This document shows positions 20,901 through 31,890 of a DNA stretch of 60,000 nucleotides, one piece after another. Numbering within the stretch: the stretch's first letter is position 1; each line of letters starts with the position of its first letter. Origin of the DNA: Symbiodinium natans (lineage: Eukaryota > Sar > Dinophyceae > Suessiales > Symbiodiniaceae); NCBI GenBank assembly GCA_905221605.1, contig CAJNDS010002501.1, forward strand, positions 1,085,001-1,145,000. Direction: 5' to 3'. The position numbers and the translations under genes were made by a program. The notes beneath the pieces were generated by a model that saw only the letters and a list, made by a program, of their open reading frames with translations, did no database searches and was not told the DNA's origin.

Positions 20901-23900
20901 TGGCTCGAAGCTCGTCGCCGACTTTGCCCTCGTAGGGTCCATGGCGCTCCAGACGCAGGCCAGGTAGGGCTGAGGGAAGTTTAGGGGTTTAGGCCCTAAC
21001 CCTAGACCCGAAACCCGGAACCCGAAGCCCTAAACCCTAAACCCCGGCCCAACCTGCCAATGCTAAGGCCTTTGTCGTGCCTACAGCGCAGCCGGCACTC
21101 CCCGTCGCCAGGCAGGTGCACGTGGGGGTGGCAACATGCCTCTCAAGGTATACACCCCTGAGAAGCCGATGACATGCTCAAGTCTACAAGCCGTTGCATG
21201 ATGGAGACTCCCTGAGCTTGACCGATTTGAATTTTCACCAAGTAAGGCATGGCGCGTCTCGACCTTGAGCCCCCCTGTTCGTGGTATTTGGGGGGTCTTG
21301 TGCCGACGCACAGCTTTCCTCTGCATTTCATTCTGAAGATCCCTCTTGCTTTCAGGCTGCACGCCCAGCCTGCACGCGAGCACGAGATTCTGGAGCGAGG
21401 TGAGAGCCACCCTCTTTGCAGCACTTCTTAAAGCCTCAAGTCCTAGGGTCCCAAGGGTAGGTCCGCAGGATTCCGCAGGCTAAGTCGCTTCAATCTCCCT
21501 GAAGCCTGAATCCTGGAAGGCTCAGTGTTTGCCCTGGCTACAGCCGCGGTGGTGGCGGCCGGCGAAGGGTGAGTGGTGAGTGGCGAGTGATGCTATAGTG
21601 TGAGTGTGAGTAGCATAGGAGATGTCGGTGTGTAGGGCATGGTCTCTGGGTTTTCATGATCACAGACAAGCTTCTCCATTGGCAAGAGGCGTAGTCATCG
21701 GTCTTGGGCTTTGAGGGTTTCCTACAACAGGTCCAGCAAGATTTGACCGGGGCCTTTGCATCCTGACATTCAGCCTTACCCTGCAACGTATGATCACAGG
21801 TACTCTTTGGTTCAAGAAGAAATCATCCCCAATTGACAGCTTCCTGGCCGAAACTTGAGCCTGAGTGCACATTGGCCTCAGATCAGCTCGTCTCGCCGTC
21901 GCGTCATGCGCCGCGCGGCGGAGGAAGGGGCTTTTGTTTCTTGGCATCTGTGAGGCAGTGAGGAAGAGTTGCACTGTTTTGAAATTTTGGCACCAGACGG
22001 CAGGCCTGAAGCTGAGAACTCTAAATGCCTGTGACGGAGGAGCCGCGAACCTTCCTGGATGCAGCTGCCGGCAGCTCAGTGTGATCCAACACCAACCCCC
22101 AAACCCCACACCCCAAACCTTAAACCCCAAACCCTAAACCCTGAGCTCCCCGAGCCCGCACTCGGCTGTTCGCAGGGCTGACGGCTGCGCGCTTCACTTC
22201 ATGGACTCTGTTCAATGCACGCTCAAATTAACTGCATCAACTTCGATGGGGGCCACCATGGCCTTGAAACCCAGCTCCAACCCTGGCCCTGGGTAGGCCC
22301 TTAGGCTACGTTTTCTTGCATTTCCCCAACTTCGTGTTCAAGAGGATGATATTTCGGAAAGTCGTGCTGTCAGAAGGGTTTGCAAGGGGCCAACCTACAA
22401 CCCCTCAAACCCGAACACCATCCCCAGCAGCCCCAACCCTAAACCCTAAACCCCAAACCCTCAGCCCTAAACCCATAGCAGCCACTAAGCAGCCCCTGGC
22501 ATCCATACAGCGTCCAGGCGTCGCATGGACGCAGGAGTGCGATGACTTTCGTCGCCACGGGCAGTGTCGTCGGCAGCTTAACGTGTAGGGTTTGGGGTTT
22601 AGTAGGGTTTAGTGGAGTTTAGGGTTTAGGGTTTAGGTTTTGGGGTTTCGGGTTTAGGGTTTTAGTGGGGTTTGGGGTTTGGGGATTGAGGTTTGCTTCA
22701 AGGTTTCTCGTTCTTGCCAGGTGCGTCATGTTGTATGGAGGGGTGGGTTCTGCTTTGGGGTCTAGTTTAGATGCCTTCGCGTACGGCTTAGAGCGACAAC
22801 GTGTGAATCCACAACATTTATGCTCTTCGGGTCGTTATGCCTCCGGTTTTGTCAGGAGCAACTGAGGTCACTCTCAGAGGCTGCAGGCCTTGCGCTGGAC
22901 TTGACACGAAGTGTCTCTCAATGGTTCAAAATATGATCAGACAAGCTGCAGCCAGGTTTGACCAGAAAAACACCCCCACATCGCGCTGAGCACCCCTCCC
23001 TGCAGCGTCCTAGAAAGAGTCATTCAGCACGGCTTCAAAATGCTTCAACATGCTAAAAAAAGACCTCGAAGCCGGGGTTCAGTTCAATGCCCCCAACCGG
23101 CCGCAGCTGCATACCTCCACTTCGCTCCCGCAGAGTGAGACAGGCCGCGCCGATTGCTGCCTCAGCGGAGGAGATGGGAATCTGCAACTTTTGTGTACCG
23201 CCCTGAGCCACTGAATACGGAGAGACACATGAAGGCTACACGGGTTCTGGACCTGTGCCGCAAGTAGCTGTTGTTAGCAGAGCGTGGTGCGGGGATGTGG
23301 GGAGGGGGGGGGGGGGGACAGAGACATGGGCTGTTCACGATTGAAGTTCTTTGCAGTTGGGGTTACCAGTTTGCAAGCTGCGGCAATACCAGGGGCAGAG
23401 AAGAGTGACGGGAGGAAGGAAGGAAGGAGGGACTCTGCAGAACCTGCTTAACCCAAAATTTAGACTCAGCCCCAGAGGAAGCGCTCACAGCCGTTGAGTT
23501 TTTCTTGCTCCACCATCTGCTTCTGTGGTCACCCTCCATACCTCTGGTACCAATAAGCCAGGAACGTTAAACCCTTGAACCCGTAGACTTCACCAGCCTC
23601 AGGGAGCAACGAAGGTCGGTTTGTGTTTGCCGTTGTGTTTTGGGCCCGGTGTTTTTTTCTTTCCTAACGTTGGCCCTGGCTTGTTTGCCTTGGTAACGTT
23701 GGCCCCAGGCCTTCTGGTCATCTGGTCCTCTGGTCCTGTGGTCCCGTGGTCCTCAGGTCCCCTGGTCCTCTGGTCCCGTGGTCCCCTGGTCCCCTGGTCC
23801 TCAGGTCCCGTGGTCCTCTGGTCCCGTGGTCCTCTGGTCCTCTCCTCTGGTCCTCTCCTCTGGTCCCGCGGTCCTCTGGTCCCGTGGTCCTCTGGTTCCG

Positions 23901-26900
23901 TGGTCCTCTGGTCCCGCGGTCCTTTGGTCCTCTGGTCCCGTGGTCCCCTACCGTGGTCATTTGATTGTATCAATGTAATATGTTTTCGTAGTAATAGTAT
24001 AATAAGGCCCTTTGGTCCCGCGTTTCCCGGTCCCGCAGTCAGATTTGGGTTGTAATAATTTCTGTAGTATAACATAATATCATATAATACGTGACAACAT
24101 ATAGACAATATACATATATCATATATACAGCAATGGCTTATAAGAATTTATAGTAGATATAATATAATATCATAACTTTTTTTGTATATACTAATATGTA
24201 TTGTGGTTTAATCTACGTAGAATAAACTATTACATATAGGTTATGAAAACATACAATAGATTAAAATCTCTATATATATATATATCTTTTATTTATTCGT
24301 TTCTTTCTTTATTTATTTGATATTGAATAACTATACAATATAGACAGCACATGATTTTGGGGGGGCGGGCAAGCTTGCTTCAACACGTATGAATCCCTTC
24401 CAAACCCATGATGCGAGCATTGTGTTTGCAAATGGGGGGGGGGGGGGGGGGCCCCCCCCCCCCCCCCGCTGTTCTTTAAGCCGGGCAAGATTGCTTTAAA
24501 GCATGTGAACCCCTTCCAAACCCATGATGCGAGCAATGTCCTTGCAAAATAAACATCAACGCACAAGAAGGTACAATCATGTACAAGAATATACAGGAAT
24601 ACAACATATTTAAAATAATATACAATCATATACAATAAGATACAAAAATATACAATAACATACAATAATATACAATCATATACAATAATATGCAATAATA
24701 TACAACCATTTACAAAAAAATACAGTTCTAGACCAGAAGATACAGCAATATACAATAAAAAACCATTAACAAAAATATACAACAATGTACAACAATATAC
24801 AACAATATACAATCATATACAACAATATACAAGAATATACAATCATATTCAATAATATACAACAATTTACAATGTTTCACAGCCATATCCAATAATATAC
24901 AGTAACATAGAATACTATACAACAACATACAACAATATACAAGAACTGAGAATGGTATGCAAGAATATTACGAATATACAACAATTTTCAATAATATACA
25001 ACCATATGCACTAATATACAATAATGTACAGGAGAATAATGCAATGATATTCAATAATTCACAGCAATATACAATATCTACAATAATATACAAGAGCATG
25101 CAATAATTTACAACATTATCCAATACTATACAATAATATACAATAATACTTGCAATAATATTTAGTAACATACAACAACATAAAGGAATGGACAATATTT
25201 TGCAAGAATATACAGTAAGCTATAAGAAGATACAACCATAAAAAAACACAATAATATTCCATAATATACAAGATTTTTGAATAGTTCACGACAATATACA
25301 ATAATATACAAAACATTCGGGAATACGCAACAATACGCGCTAATCAGCAAGAATATACAAGAAAACATGTACATCAGTTATATACCAGAATATACATAAG
25401 AATAGCTTACAATATTATACAATAATTTACAATAGTATACAACAATTACGAAAATATACAATAAAATACAAAACATTCAATAAAGTGCAACAATCAAGAA
25501 GACTATGCAAGAATGAAGTAGTATGCAAGAATGGTTAATAATATCAATAGCATTCAAGAGTATACAATCATGTACAATAGTGCATTAATAGAATAGCATA
25601 AAAATGTTGTGTTTTCCATCATTTAGAGCCTGCAAGCAGGTGCAATGCTGCAATTTACAGCCTTTCAAGCTTTGTAATACGCAGAAACGCTGTGTTTTTA
25701 GGCGTTTAGGGCCTACAAGCACCCGGAAATGCTGCATTTCATAGCATTTAGTGCCAGGAATTGCTGGGCCAACGCTAGCAAGGACCACGAGCCAGGGCCA
25801 ACGTTATGAAAAAAAAACACCTCCGCCGTTGTGTTTTGGTTGCTGTGTGTTCGATGTCGGCAAAGGTTGCGGGGGTGCAGCTTGATTTGTGTTTCTGTCT
25901 TTCGCTTGGCCTCGTTCCTGTCATTCCCTGTTGATTTCGTATGCTTCGACGCTGGCTGGCACCATCACTCGAAGCTTTGCCATTCCAAGCCGTAGGCCCA
26001 ACCTGAAACGCAACAGTGCAAGAAAGAAGTCCAGCCCCAAATCTCCAAGCCCCGAGAAACAATTTTGTTCATGGACTTGCGCAAGACTTCCAGCCCCCAA
26101 CCCTACAATTGCAAAGGCCCCACCCACAAAGCCGAAACAATGTGCTTGTGAGACGGGAACTGGCCTGCAACCCTGTGCGGGAACTCAGCGTTTTGAAAGC
26201 CGTTGGCGGAGTTTGCGACAGGGCTGTTGGGATGTCTTCACGGCTTAGTTGGACGAAGGTCAGAGCCTACTAGTTGCTTAAGAGCCCCGAAGCAAATGCA
26301 AGTATTCTTCTTTACAAGTGTAATACAGGGATTGTTAGCATGTACTTTGGGTTTTCAAGTAAAAAGTAGCAGCTGGACAGCCTTCATCCGCGCAGTAGCA
26401 GCGGACAGAACTGCAAATGTTGCCCGCCCAGTCCCTGGGCTTGCTATATACGAAATGCCCTGACGAAAGCTACTCAGCAACTTAGGCCAACTCCGTTTCT
26501 TTCCAAGAACTTATGCATCGACCCCCCCCCCCCCCCCCCCAAACCTCAGAAGCCCTTAGAACCCCAAGCCTTGTCTTCAGGGGCCTTAAGGGGCAATGAG
26601 CTGGGAAGCTGATGCCAAGGGCTTCGGTTCAGGCTTAGAGCCTAGAAGGCTCCGGCTTGCAAAGCCCATATGGCCGTCGAAGCCCAGCACTCACCTTCAA
26701 CGTTCGTCCGAACTTGCGTACATCATTCAACAAAGAGACAAGCACTTAAGAGATGTGGGTGTTCAACTTAATTTTTCAGTCTCCAGCTCTCGTGGTTTTT
26801 GAGTCGCCTTGTTGGGTGCTTGCTTGCTTCAGGCATCACCTGCGAAGGCAGCGGTCAGTATCGCTTGCTCCGCTCTCAGTTGCCCAGGCGCTTCAAGCCC

Positions 26901-29900
26901 GAATTTCTTCGAAAGCTGCAGGGGCGCCTCAAAATTCCTTGCCTGCGGTTTCCCCGGCTCCTCCCGCAAGCACAACACGGCTACTTGTGTAGACCTTGCA
27001 GCGAGCCGCTTGGACTCTCAAGCCAATGCCCTAAAATGGAGTGGTGACAGTTGCTGAAGAGCATTCCACACCAGAATTCAGAAGCTTCGGAGTAATCAGT
27101 TTAGGGTTGAGGATTTCAGGGAACTAGGAAGGGGCGGGGGCGTTGCTCGACCGAAGCTTCAGGGACTTTCCGGTGCGGAGGCTGGGTTCCCGATTCAGGC
27201 GGTGATCCCAAGGATGGTAGACCCGTACTATCGGCATTCGTATGGCTCATGGCTTTCAAATCCTGATGCCCCAAGCCCACACACATGGGAGTTGACGAGA
27301 GCCCCGAAAGAGTAGGATTGAATTCATTGCAATAATGACCCCAATAAGGCACAGTACCATGTTCCCAACTCTAGCTCATATGGCATTCGCGCCCCCACGA
27401 ACTGCGCCTTTTCAGCCTCCCCCAACGTGCCCAGGTGGGGGACAAAGTATGAGAGCGGGGCTCTCAGAATGGTCCGTTTGTGCAGCACTGAGCTTGTTGA
27501 GGGTTCCAGCTGGTGGACTCAGGGTTGAGGTGAAGAGTGCGGACATGTGCAAAGGTGGTGTAGGAAGAGTATGGGGAGTGGATCAGCAAGTTTTGCATGC
27601 AGCCTTCAAGCTGTTCCAGGTTCTCAAACCCTAGAGACCTATAGAGGCTCTCTTGCCCGTGCTACGCTGGAAAGAACTGATTCCACGCATTGGCGTCGAT
27701 GGTTTTGTTGTGCTCTTGGCTCTCCTTCACCCTGAACCCCAACCTGCACCACACGTGCCCGCACCCGTGCCTGCAGAAACTGTCCAGCGGCAGTACCTCA
27801 CTTGCCCGGGTCTCAAAACACAGGACAAGATGGCCCGCATTGGGGGGCTTGAGGGCTTAACTAACCCCTGTAACCCCAAACCGGGGATTCTTACAGAACT
27901 TGGAAGGCCGTATACCGGAGGTGTATTGTCGAAGAACTGAAGCTTGAGTTGAACCCTACAAGAAAGATCCCATCGCGTCCGTCCTAGGCCTAGGCAGCCC
28001 AAGTATATGCAAGATGTGCAGGAAGTATGAACGACATACATACATCATGAGTGGGTAACAGTGTTGAGGGTACAGGGAAAACCACATTTGGGAGGAAACT
28101 CTGCACCTCAAAAATCCCTATACCCTAAACCCCAAGAGACCCAAAACCCTGTGTGCCGTGCTGAATCACCCTAATTGCACGAGTCCTCAATGTGAACGGG
28201 GAGTCCCTGCAGTAAATACCGCCAGTGCGAGCACCTTTGCTCCAAAGACCCCCAACTTCACCGCTTCCCGCCTACTCCACCGCCGTCAAAGCCCGTCTGA
28301 AAAGTTTTCGGGTTCTAGATGGGGTGATTTAGGTTTAAACCCTGAACCCTATACCCTAAACCCTAAGCCCTAAACCCTAGAAGCCCTAAAAGGGCTTAGA
28401 GCGCATGGACCTGCGAGGCCCTGAGTGCAACGGCGTGGGTGAGCTGGTCTGCCAAAAATGCAGCGGAACCGGCCTTCCGGCTTGGGATCCCAGTCTGTTT
28501 TGCGGGGCTGAGGGGTTTTAGGGTTTAGGGTTGGGCGTGGGGGAAGGGAGGGGGGAGGGAGTTGGGGAGGGGGGAGGGAGGGGGAGGGAGCATACAGGCG
28601 TGGGAGCTTGGGCAGATGAGTTGATCGAAAACGGAAGTATCGGTGAGGGAATTGTGGAGGGTTTTGACAACGAACGAGCTTTGAATGTTTTTGGGTCGAC
28701 TCAACTGCCTATCGAATCGAAAACACGCCCGAAGCTCCCAGCAAGACTTTGTACAAATCCAGCCGAGCCTCCTCTGCCCTAAACCCTAAAGGATTCCCAG
28801 GGCATGAGCCCAGGCAAGCAACAATAAGCCGAATGACACGGGTCCCAACACCAGCATCACCAGTAGTCCTGAGCCCTACACCCGAGTCGCACAAATGCCC
28901 CAAACTGCTATAATCGCTTCCCCCTTTTATTAAAGACCCCCCTAATACTAAAAACACTTTCCGGAAAATCCTGCCGAAACCGACCCCGCCTTTTAAACCC
29001 TATTCCGAATTAGGGGGGGTTCAGGGCACCCAAAACCCGCAAGCCAACCAACATTCTAAAGCTCTCTCTCTCTCTCTCTCTCCCTCTCCCCAGCCTAGAC
29101 CCTAAACCCTTTGGACCCCAAACATGGCATTTGGATAAAAACCTCCCCCTAATAATAAAAACACATTTCGAATTTCTATTGGGGGGGGGGGGGGGGACCC
29201 CCCGTTTAATATTAGGGGGAAACGATTAAAACCCTCAACCCCAGACTCACTCCCTACCTTGAGCCTAAACCGTACGAAGTTCCTTAACCTAAACCCAGAA
29301 CCAATCCCTACCTTGGGCCTAAACGCTTCGAAAACCGTGCGAATCACCTCGGCTCAGCGCCTGCAGGGAGCCAAACTCAAGGGTCTGATGCGCGACCCGA
29401 TCTTTGCAAAGGTGGCCTACCGCCTCAAGAAGCAGAGGAGAGGAGGGTTTGTGAAAAGGGTTTCGAAGGGGCTGCTTAAGGCCCTTTTTGAATGTTTTTG
29501 AAGGGGCTCCTTAAGGCCCTTTTTTCATGGTTTTGAAGGGGCTCCTTAAAGCCCCTAAACCCTGAACCAGGTTGTAGGGTTTGCCTCGCGCCAGGGAGGG
29601 GGCCTCTTCTTGGCGAGTGAAGCAAGACAGGGCTCCATTGCTCCTCCCGTAGCTTGCTGGAGCCTAGAATATTTCAACCTGTGGTAGCTTCGTAGAACCC
29701 CAAAAACCGCCCCGAAACCTTCCAAGAAGCCCTGCCCCTCCCCCTCCCCCCCCCCCAAACCCTAAACCCCAAACCCCAAACCCTAAACCCTAAGCCCTAA
29801 ACCCGAAACCCTAAACCCTAAATCCTCACCCCTGTGTGGTGAGGATCGATGTGAACACAGTGGACAAGATGAGAGTGGATGTCCGAAAGGCGGTGGCCGC

Positions 29901-29979
29901 CGCCGAGAAGCGTCCCTCCGCCATGTGTTTTTCGGCCTCTTCGAAGCGAAGTCGGGGTTTTAGGGACCCTGAACCCTAA
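20901..29979 (+). CDS. PSA2-like plastid DnaJ-type zinc-finger protein, copy B
   Basis: Direct tandem paralogue of the gene at 13.4-20.1 kb. Exons: 20901-20958 (FALVGSMALQTQ), 21068-21111 (AFVVPTAQPALPVA), 21356-21399 (LHAQPAREHEILER), 21520-21568 (SVFALATAAVVAAGE, donor GTGAGT), 21882-21923, 22040-22070, 23144-23194 (AASAEEMGICNFC), 26153-26174 (TGTGLQP), 26833 to about 26900 (CITCEGSGQYRLL), 27777-27803 (VQRQYLT), 28418-28479 (CPECNGVGELVCQKCSGTGL), 29367-29446 (GAKLKGLMRDPIFAKVAYRL), 29844 to at most 29979. The fingers read CNFCTGTG, CITCEGSG, CPECNGVG and CQKCSGTG, all canonical. The final finger plus GLP and the KGLMRDP segment closely recall the plant PSA2 C-terminus (family knowledge, not a search). 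The initiator lies in an unseen upstream exon or is the internal ATG at 20941. The 3 kb intron before 26153 carries minisatellites and an AT-rich block. Confidence 0.78.
23718..23962 (+). repeat. CCTCTGGTCCCGTGGT-type minisatellite
   Basis: Some 25 degenerate units of ggtcctctggtcccgtggtc. The overlapping open frames (repeats of GTRGPRD type on minus) are repeat artefacts. A few units recur at 24010-24043. Confidence 0.92.
24366..24549. repeat. Direct repeat flanking a G18C16 palindrome
   Basis: A 68-base unit (begins cgggcaagcttgcttcaaca, includes cccttccaaacccatgatgc) occurs at 24366-24433 and 24482-24549. Between them is a run of 18 G followed at once by 16 C (24434-24467). Confidence 0.88.
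24550..25600. repeat. AT-rich satellite of atacaata units
   Basis: Degenerate tandem units such as caatatacaa, tacaataata and aatcatatacaa over about 1 kb, much richer in A+T than the rest. The minus-strand frames rich in Tyr, Ile and Cys are artefacts of the repeat. Confidence 0.9.
28937..29222. mobile_element. Pair of related hairpin elements
   Basis: Two units begin ccccctaatactaaaaacac and ccccctaataataaaaacac and each ends in the complement (attagggggg). They lie at about 28937-29020 and 29145-29222. The second contains a G run of 16. Both are in the copy B intron before the exon at 29367. A CT run separates them. Confidence 0.55.
29367..29446 (+). CDS. Copy B C-terminal exon after the fingers
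   Basis: Acceptor cgcctgcag, phase 0, donor GT after an arginine-rich end (KKQRRG). The segment KLKGLMRDPIFAKVAYRLK corresponds in position and pattern to the KGLLRRPGARELL-type tail that follows GLP in plant PSA2 (recalled family knowledge). It has no counterpart between copy A and the start of copy B. Confidence 0.65.
29757..29822 (-). repeat. CCCTAAA array
   Basis: Mixed CCCTAAA, CCCCAAA and CCCGAAA units after a C run, directly before the exon at 29844. Confidence 0.93.
29844..29979 (+). CDS. Probable further copy B exon (end uncertain)
   Basis: The acceptor is gtggtgag. The first base completes the Gly codon left by the exon at 29367-29446, and the frame reads IDVNTVDKMRVDVRKAVAAA. The frame is open to TAA at 29977, but a GT donor after AAG C near 29910 is also possible. 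Plant PSA2 has no such extension, so this is a dinoflagellate-specific tail or part of a fusion. Confidence 0.45.
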
Positions 29980-30027
29980 ACGATAAACCCTAAACCCTAA
30001 ACCCTAAACCCTAAACCCTAAACCTAA
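29977..30027 (-). repeat. CCCTAAA array
   Basis: About six heptamers after the possible end of copy B. Confidence 0.95.
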
Positions 30028-30558
30028 GTACCTCCTGGGAGGGCTCGCGCTGGTTTGCATGTTCTGGCCTCATGCGATCTCGCCGGTCCGCCCATGTGAA
30101 GATGGCAGGTGCCAAAGAGGCCGAGGAGCAAAAGGAGGCTGCCTAATGTCCACCGGGCCAGGCGGGGAACCATAATATAAGGGGCCTTACTAATTAGAAG
30201 GGGTGACAATGGGAAAGTTATAAGGGAACCGTAATATAAGGGGCCTTAATGATTAGGAGGGGTTACTACAGTATGATTTTTGAAAGACCCCTACATTGAC
30301 CTATGATTCTTGGGTTTAGGGTTTGGGTTTCGGGTTTTAGGATTACGCCCCTACTTCTTTGGGCAACAGGCGCAGGGGTGGCAGGAGGCCACGTTGACCA
30401 CACAGGGGTTGTGGGCTTAGAGTCTGCGAAGCTGTTTATTAGCTGGCCGTTCTAGGATGCGACCCTTTCTTGTTGGGTGTTAAGTGTCGAGACATGAGAG
30501 TGTCCAGAGTGTTTTTCGGGGGCGCAAGGACATGCTGACATGTTGAGCCAACCTGGCA

Positions 30559-31122
30559 GGTTCGATGATGCCAGACAAAGTTCGGTTCGAGGTATACCCA
30601 CATTGTCCTTCAGAATATCACGAGAGTCCTTACTTGCAAGTGATGCCGACAATGCCCATCAAGTTGCTTAGTCCCAGGACGGGGATGTTCAGAGTGAATC
30701 TTTATTCTTCGGTCTCAGGGAGATCTGATTACAGCTTCGAGTTTTCTCCGAGTGAGGACACCAAGATCCAAAAGGATTTTGTAGAATCAAGACACCTCTC
30801 GGCCAAGAGCAGACGTTGTGCGCTTGGAAAACAAAGAGAATCTGTGGAGAGCGCTGGCCTTTCAAACTTCAGGGTTTAGGGTTTGGGGGGGGAGGGGCGC
30901 AAAGGAGCCTCTGTACTATTTTTACTTCGGATTACACGGGTGCAGAATCGTGCCCAGAGGCTGGCGAAGACCCTAGTATCATGCAATGATGTGACACTTT
31001 CGAGCGCTAAGAGTGGAGTGCTGAAGAAAGCAGAAGTCAGAAACGCAGCCGCTCGCCGTGTCAACGACACTTATGTCAGACCAAGCCATCTTCATGATGT
31101 AGTAGGCATACCTTGGCCTTAG
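30559..31122 (+). CDS. Two-exon coding segment, unknown; may continue copy B
   Basis: Exon 30559-30876 follows the acceptor cctggcag and is open for about 105 codons (MMPDKVRFEVYPHCPSEYHE near its start, SDYSFEFSPSEDTKIQKDF later). Its GT donor is the gtttag of a telomere-like repeat. Exon 30946-31122 follows gggtgcag in the same phase, reads NRAQRLAKTLVSCNDVTLSS and ends VGIPWP with TAG. Codon use is less GC-biased than in the zinc-finger exons. The start phase fits the possible donor near 29910, so this may be a C-terminal part of copy B; otherwise it is a separate gene. Function not recognised. Confidence 0.45.
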
Positions 31123-31194
31123 CATGGAGAGGGAAGCAGAAAGGCAGGGTAGCAGCAACCAGAACAACGAGCTCCTGAGTTATTGGTGCATTCA

Positions 31195-31290
31195 CGATAT
31201 TCGGGGTACCTTCGTGTGGCCCTTCTTTTTAGGGGATCCTACTATTTGGGGGTCTACATTGGGGGATCCCCTATTTTCGTTAACCCCCGT
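31195..31290. mobile_element. Hairpin element, family 2
   Basis: Contains attcggggtacc, tactatttgggggtctacat and cccctattttcgttaacccc, as in the copy at 2680. Confidence 0.55.
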
Positions 31291-31445
31291 TTGAATACAC
31301 ATACCGTTAGACTTCGGATTGGCCTGCGATGTCGCGCGACTATCGACATGCCTGCACAAGGCCCCCTCGCTGGATGAACCTGGGTTTTGTGTTTTTTTGG
31401 GTTAGGGTTTAGCGTTTAGGGTGTAAGGTTTAGGGCTTAGGGTTG

Positions 31446-31542
31446 GGGATGTTTCCCCTTCTACAAACAGTCCTTCATAAGGATTATAGTAGGGGTACAA
31501 AAATCCCAATAAAGGGCTGTTAGTATAGGGGGGGCACATCCC
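31446..31542. mobile_element. Hairpin element, family 1
   Basis: Begins gggatgtttccccttctaca and ends ctgttagtatagggggggcacatccc as an imperfect inverted repeat of about 97 bases. Confidence 0.65.
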
Positions 31543-31657
31543 GAGTTCAGGGTTTAGGCTGATAAGTTCACCCCCCCTGAACAGTAGAGATGGAGTCGCA
31601 GGGCGGGCTCCTGGCGCAATGCAGCCCGACACGCGGGGGACGCCAGTGCAAACGTTG

Positions 31658-31728
31658 GCAGGGTTTAGGGTTTAGGGTTTAGGGTTTAGGGTTTGGGGTT
31701 TGGGGTTTGGGGTTTAGGGTTTAGGGTT
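31658..31728 (+). repeat. TTTAGGG array
   Basis: Five TTTAGGG, then three TTTGGGG, then TTTAGGG units. Confidence 0.95.
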
Positions 31729-31782
31729 GCTCCGGGTTGGGTGTGCCCTGGAGTCCGGGAGCCCTGAACCTGAAGGCCACGG

Positions 31783-31890
31783 CTGCCGAGGCCCTTGTTG
31801 CAGCGGTTGCCACCGCGCCCTTGGCCTTCACCGGCGTTGCGGGAGCAAGGCAGAGCCATCGAGCAGCAGTGCCCCTAACCACCTACGCCC
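31783..31890 (+). CDS. Exon candidate with plastid-targeting character
   Basis: After the acceptor cctgaag the frame reads ATAAEALVAAVATAPLAFTG, then VAGARQSHRAAVPLTTYA. It is Ala/Val-rich, then hydroxylated and basic, like the transit exon of atpH in this window (54752). No convincing initiator was found upstream. It may open the gene that ends at 35192. Confidence 0.35.

Larger units (their letters stand above)
23195..26152. other. Large copy B intron without exons
   Basis: Between zinc-finger exons 23144-23194 and 26153-26174. It holds the GGTCC minisatellite, an AT-rich repeat block, a G18C16 palindrome within a direct repeat, and further unique sequence. Near its right end it keeps weak similarity to the intron of copy A before 16856. 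Confidence 0.6.

Noticed and set aside
21660-22130. A 156-codon minus frame
   Set aside because: It lies over copy B exons 21882-21923 and 22040-22070, whose plus-strand reading is supported by the paralogue.
23599-24108. A 169-codon minus-strand frame of GTRGPRDQ-like repeats
   Set aside because: It is the GGTCC minisatellite read through; both strands and several frames stay open, with no splice or start context.
24309-25374. Minus-strand frames of Tyr/Ile/Cys-rich membrane-like proteins
   Set aside because: They arise from the atacaata satellite; the hydrophobic look comes from unit composition.
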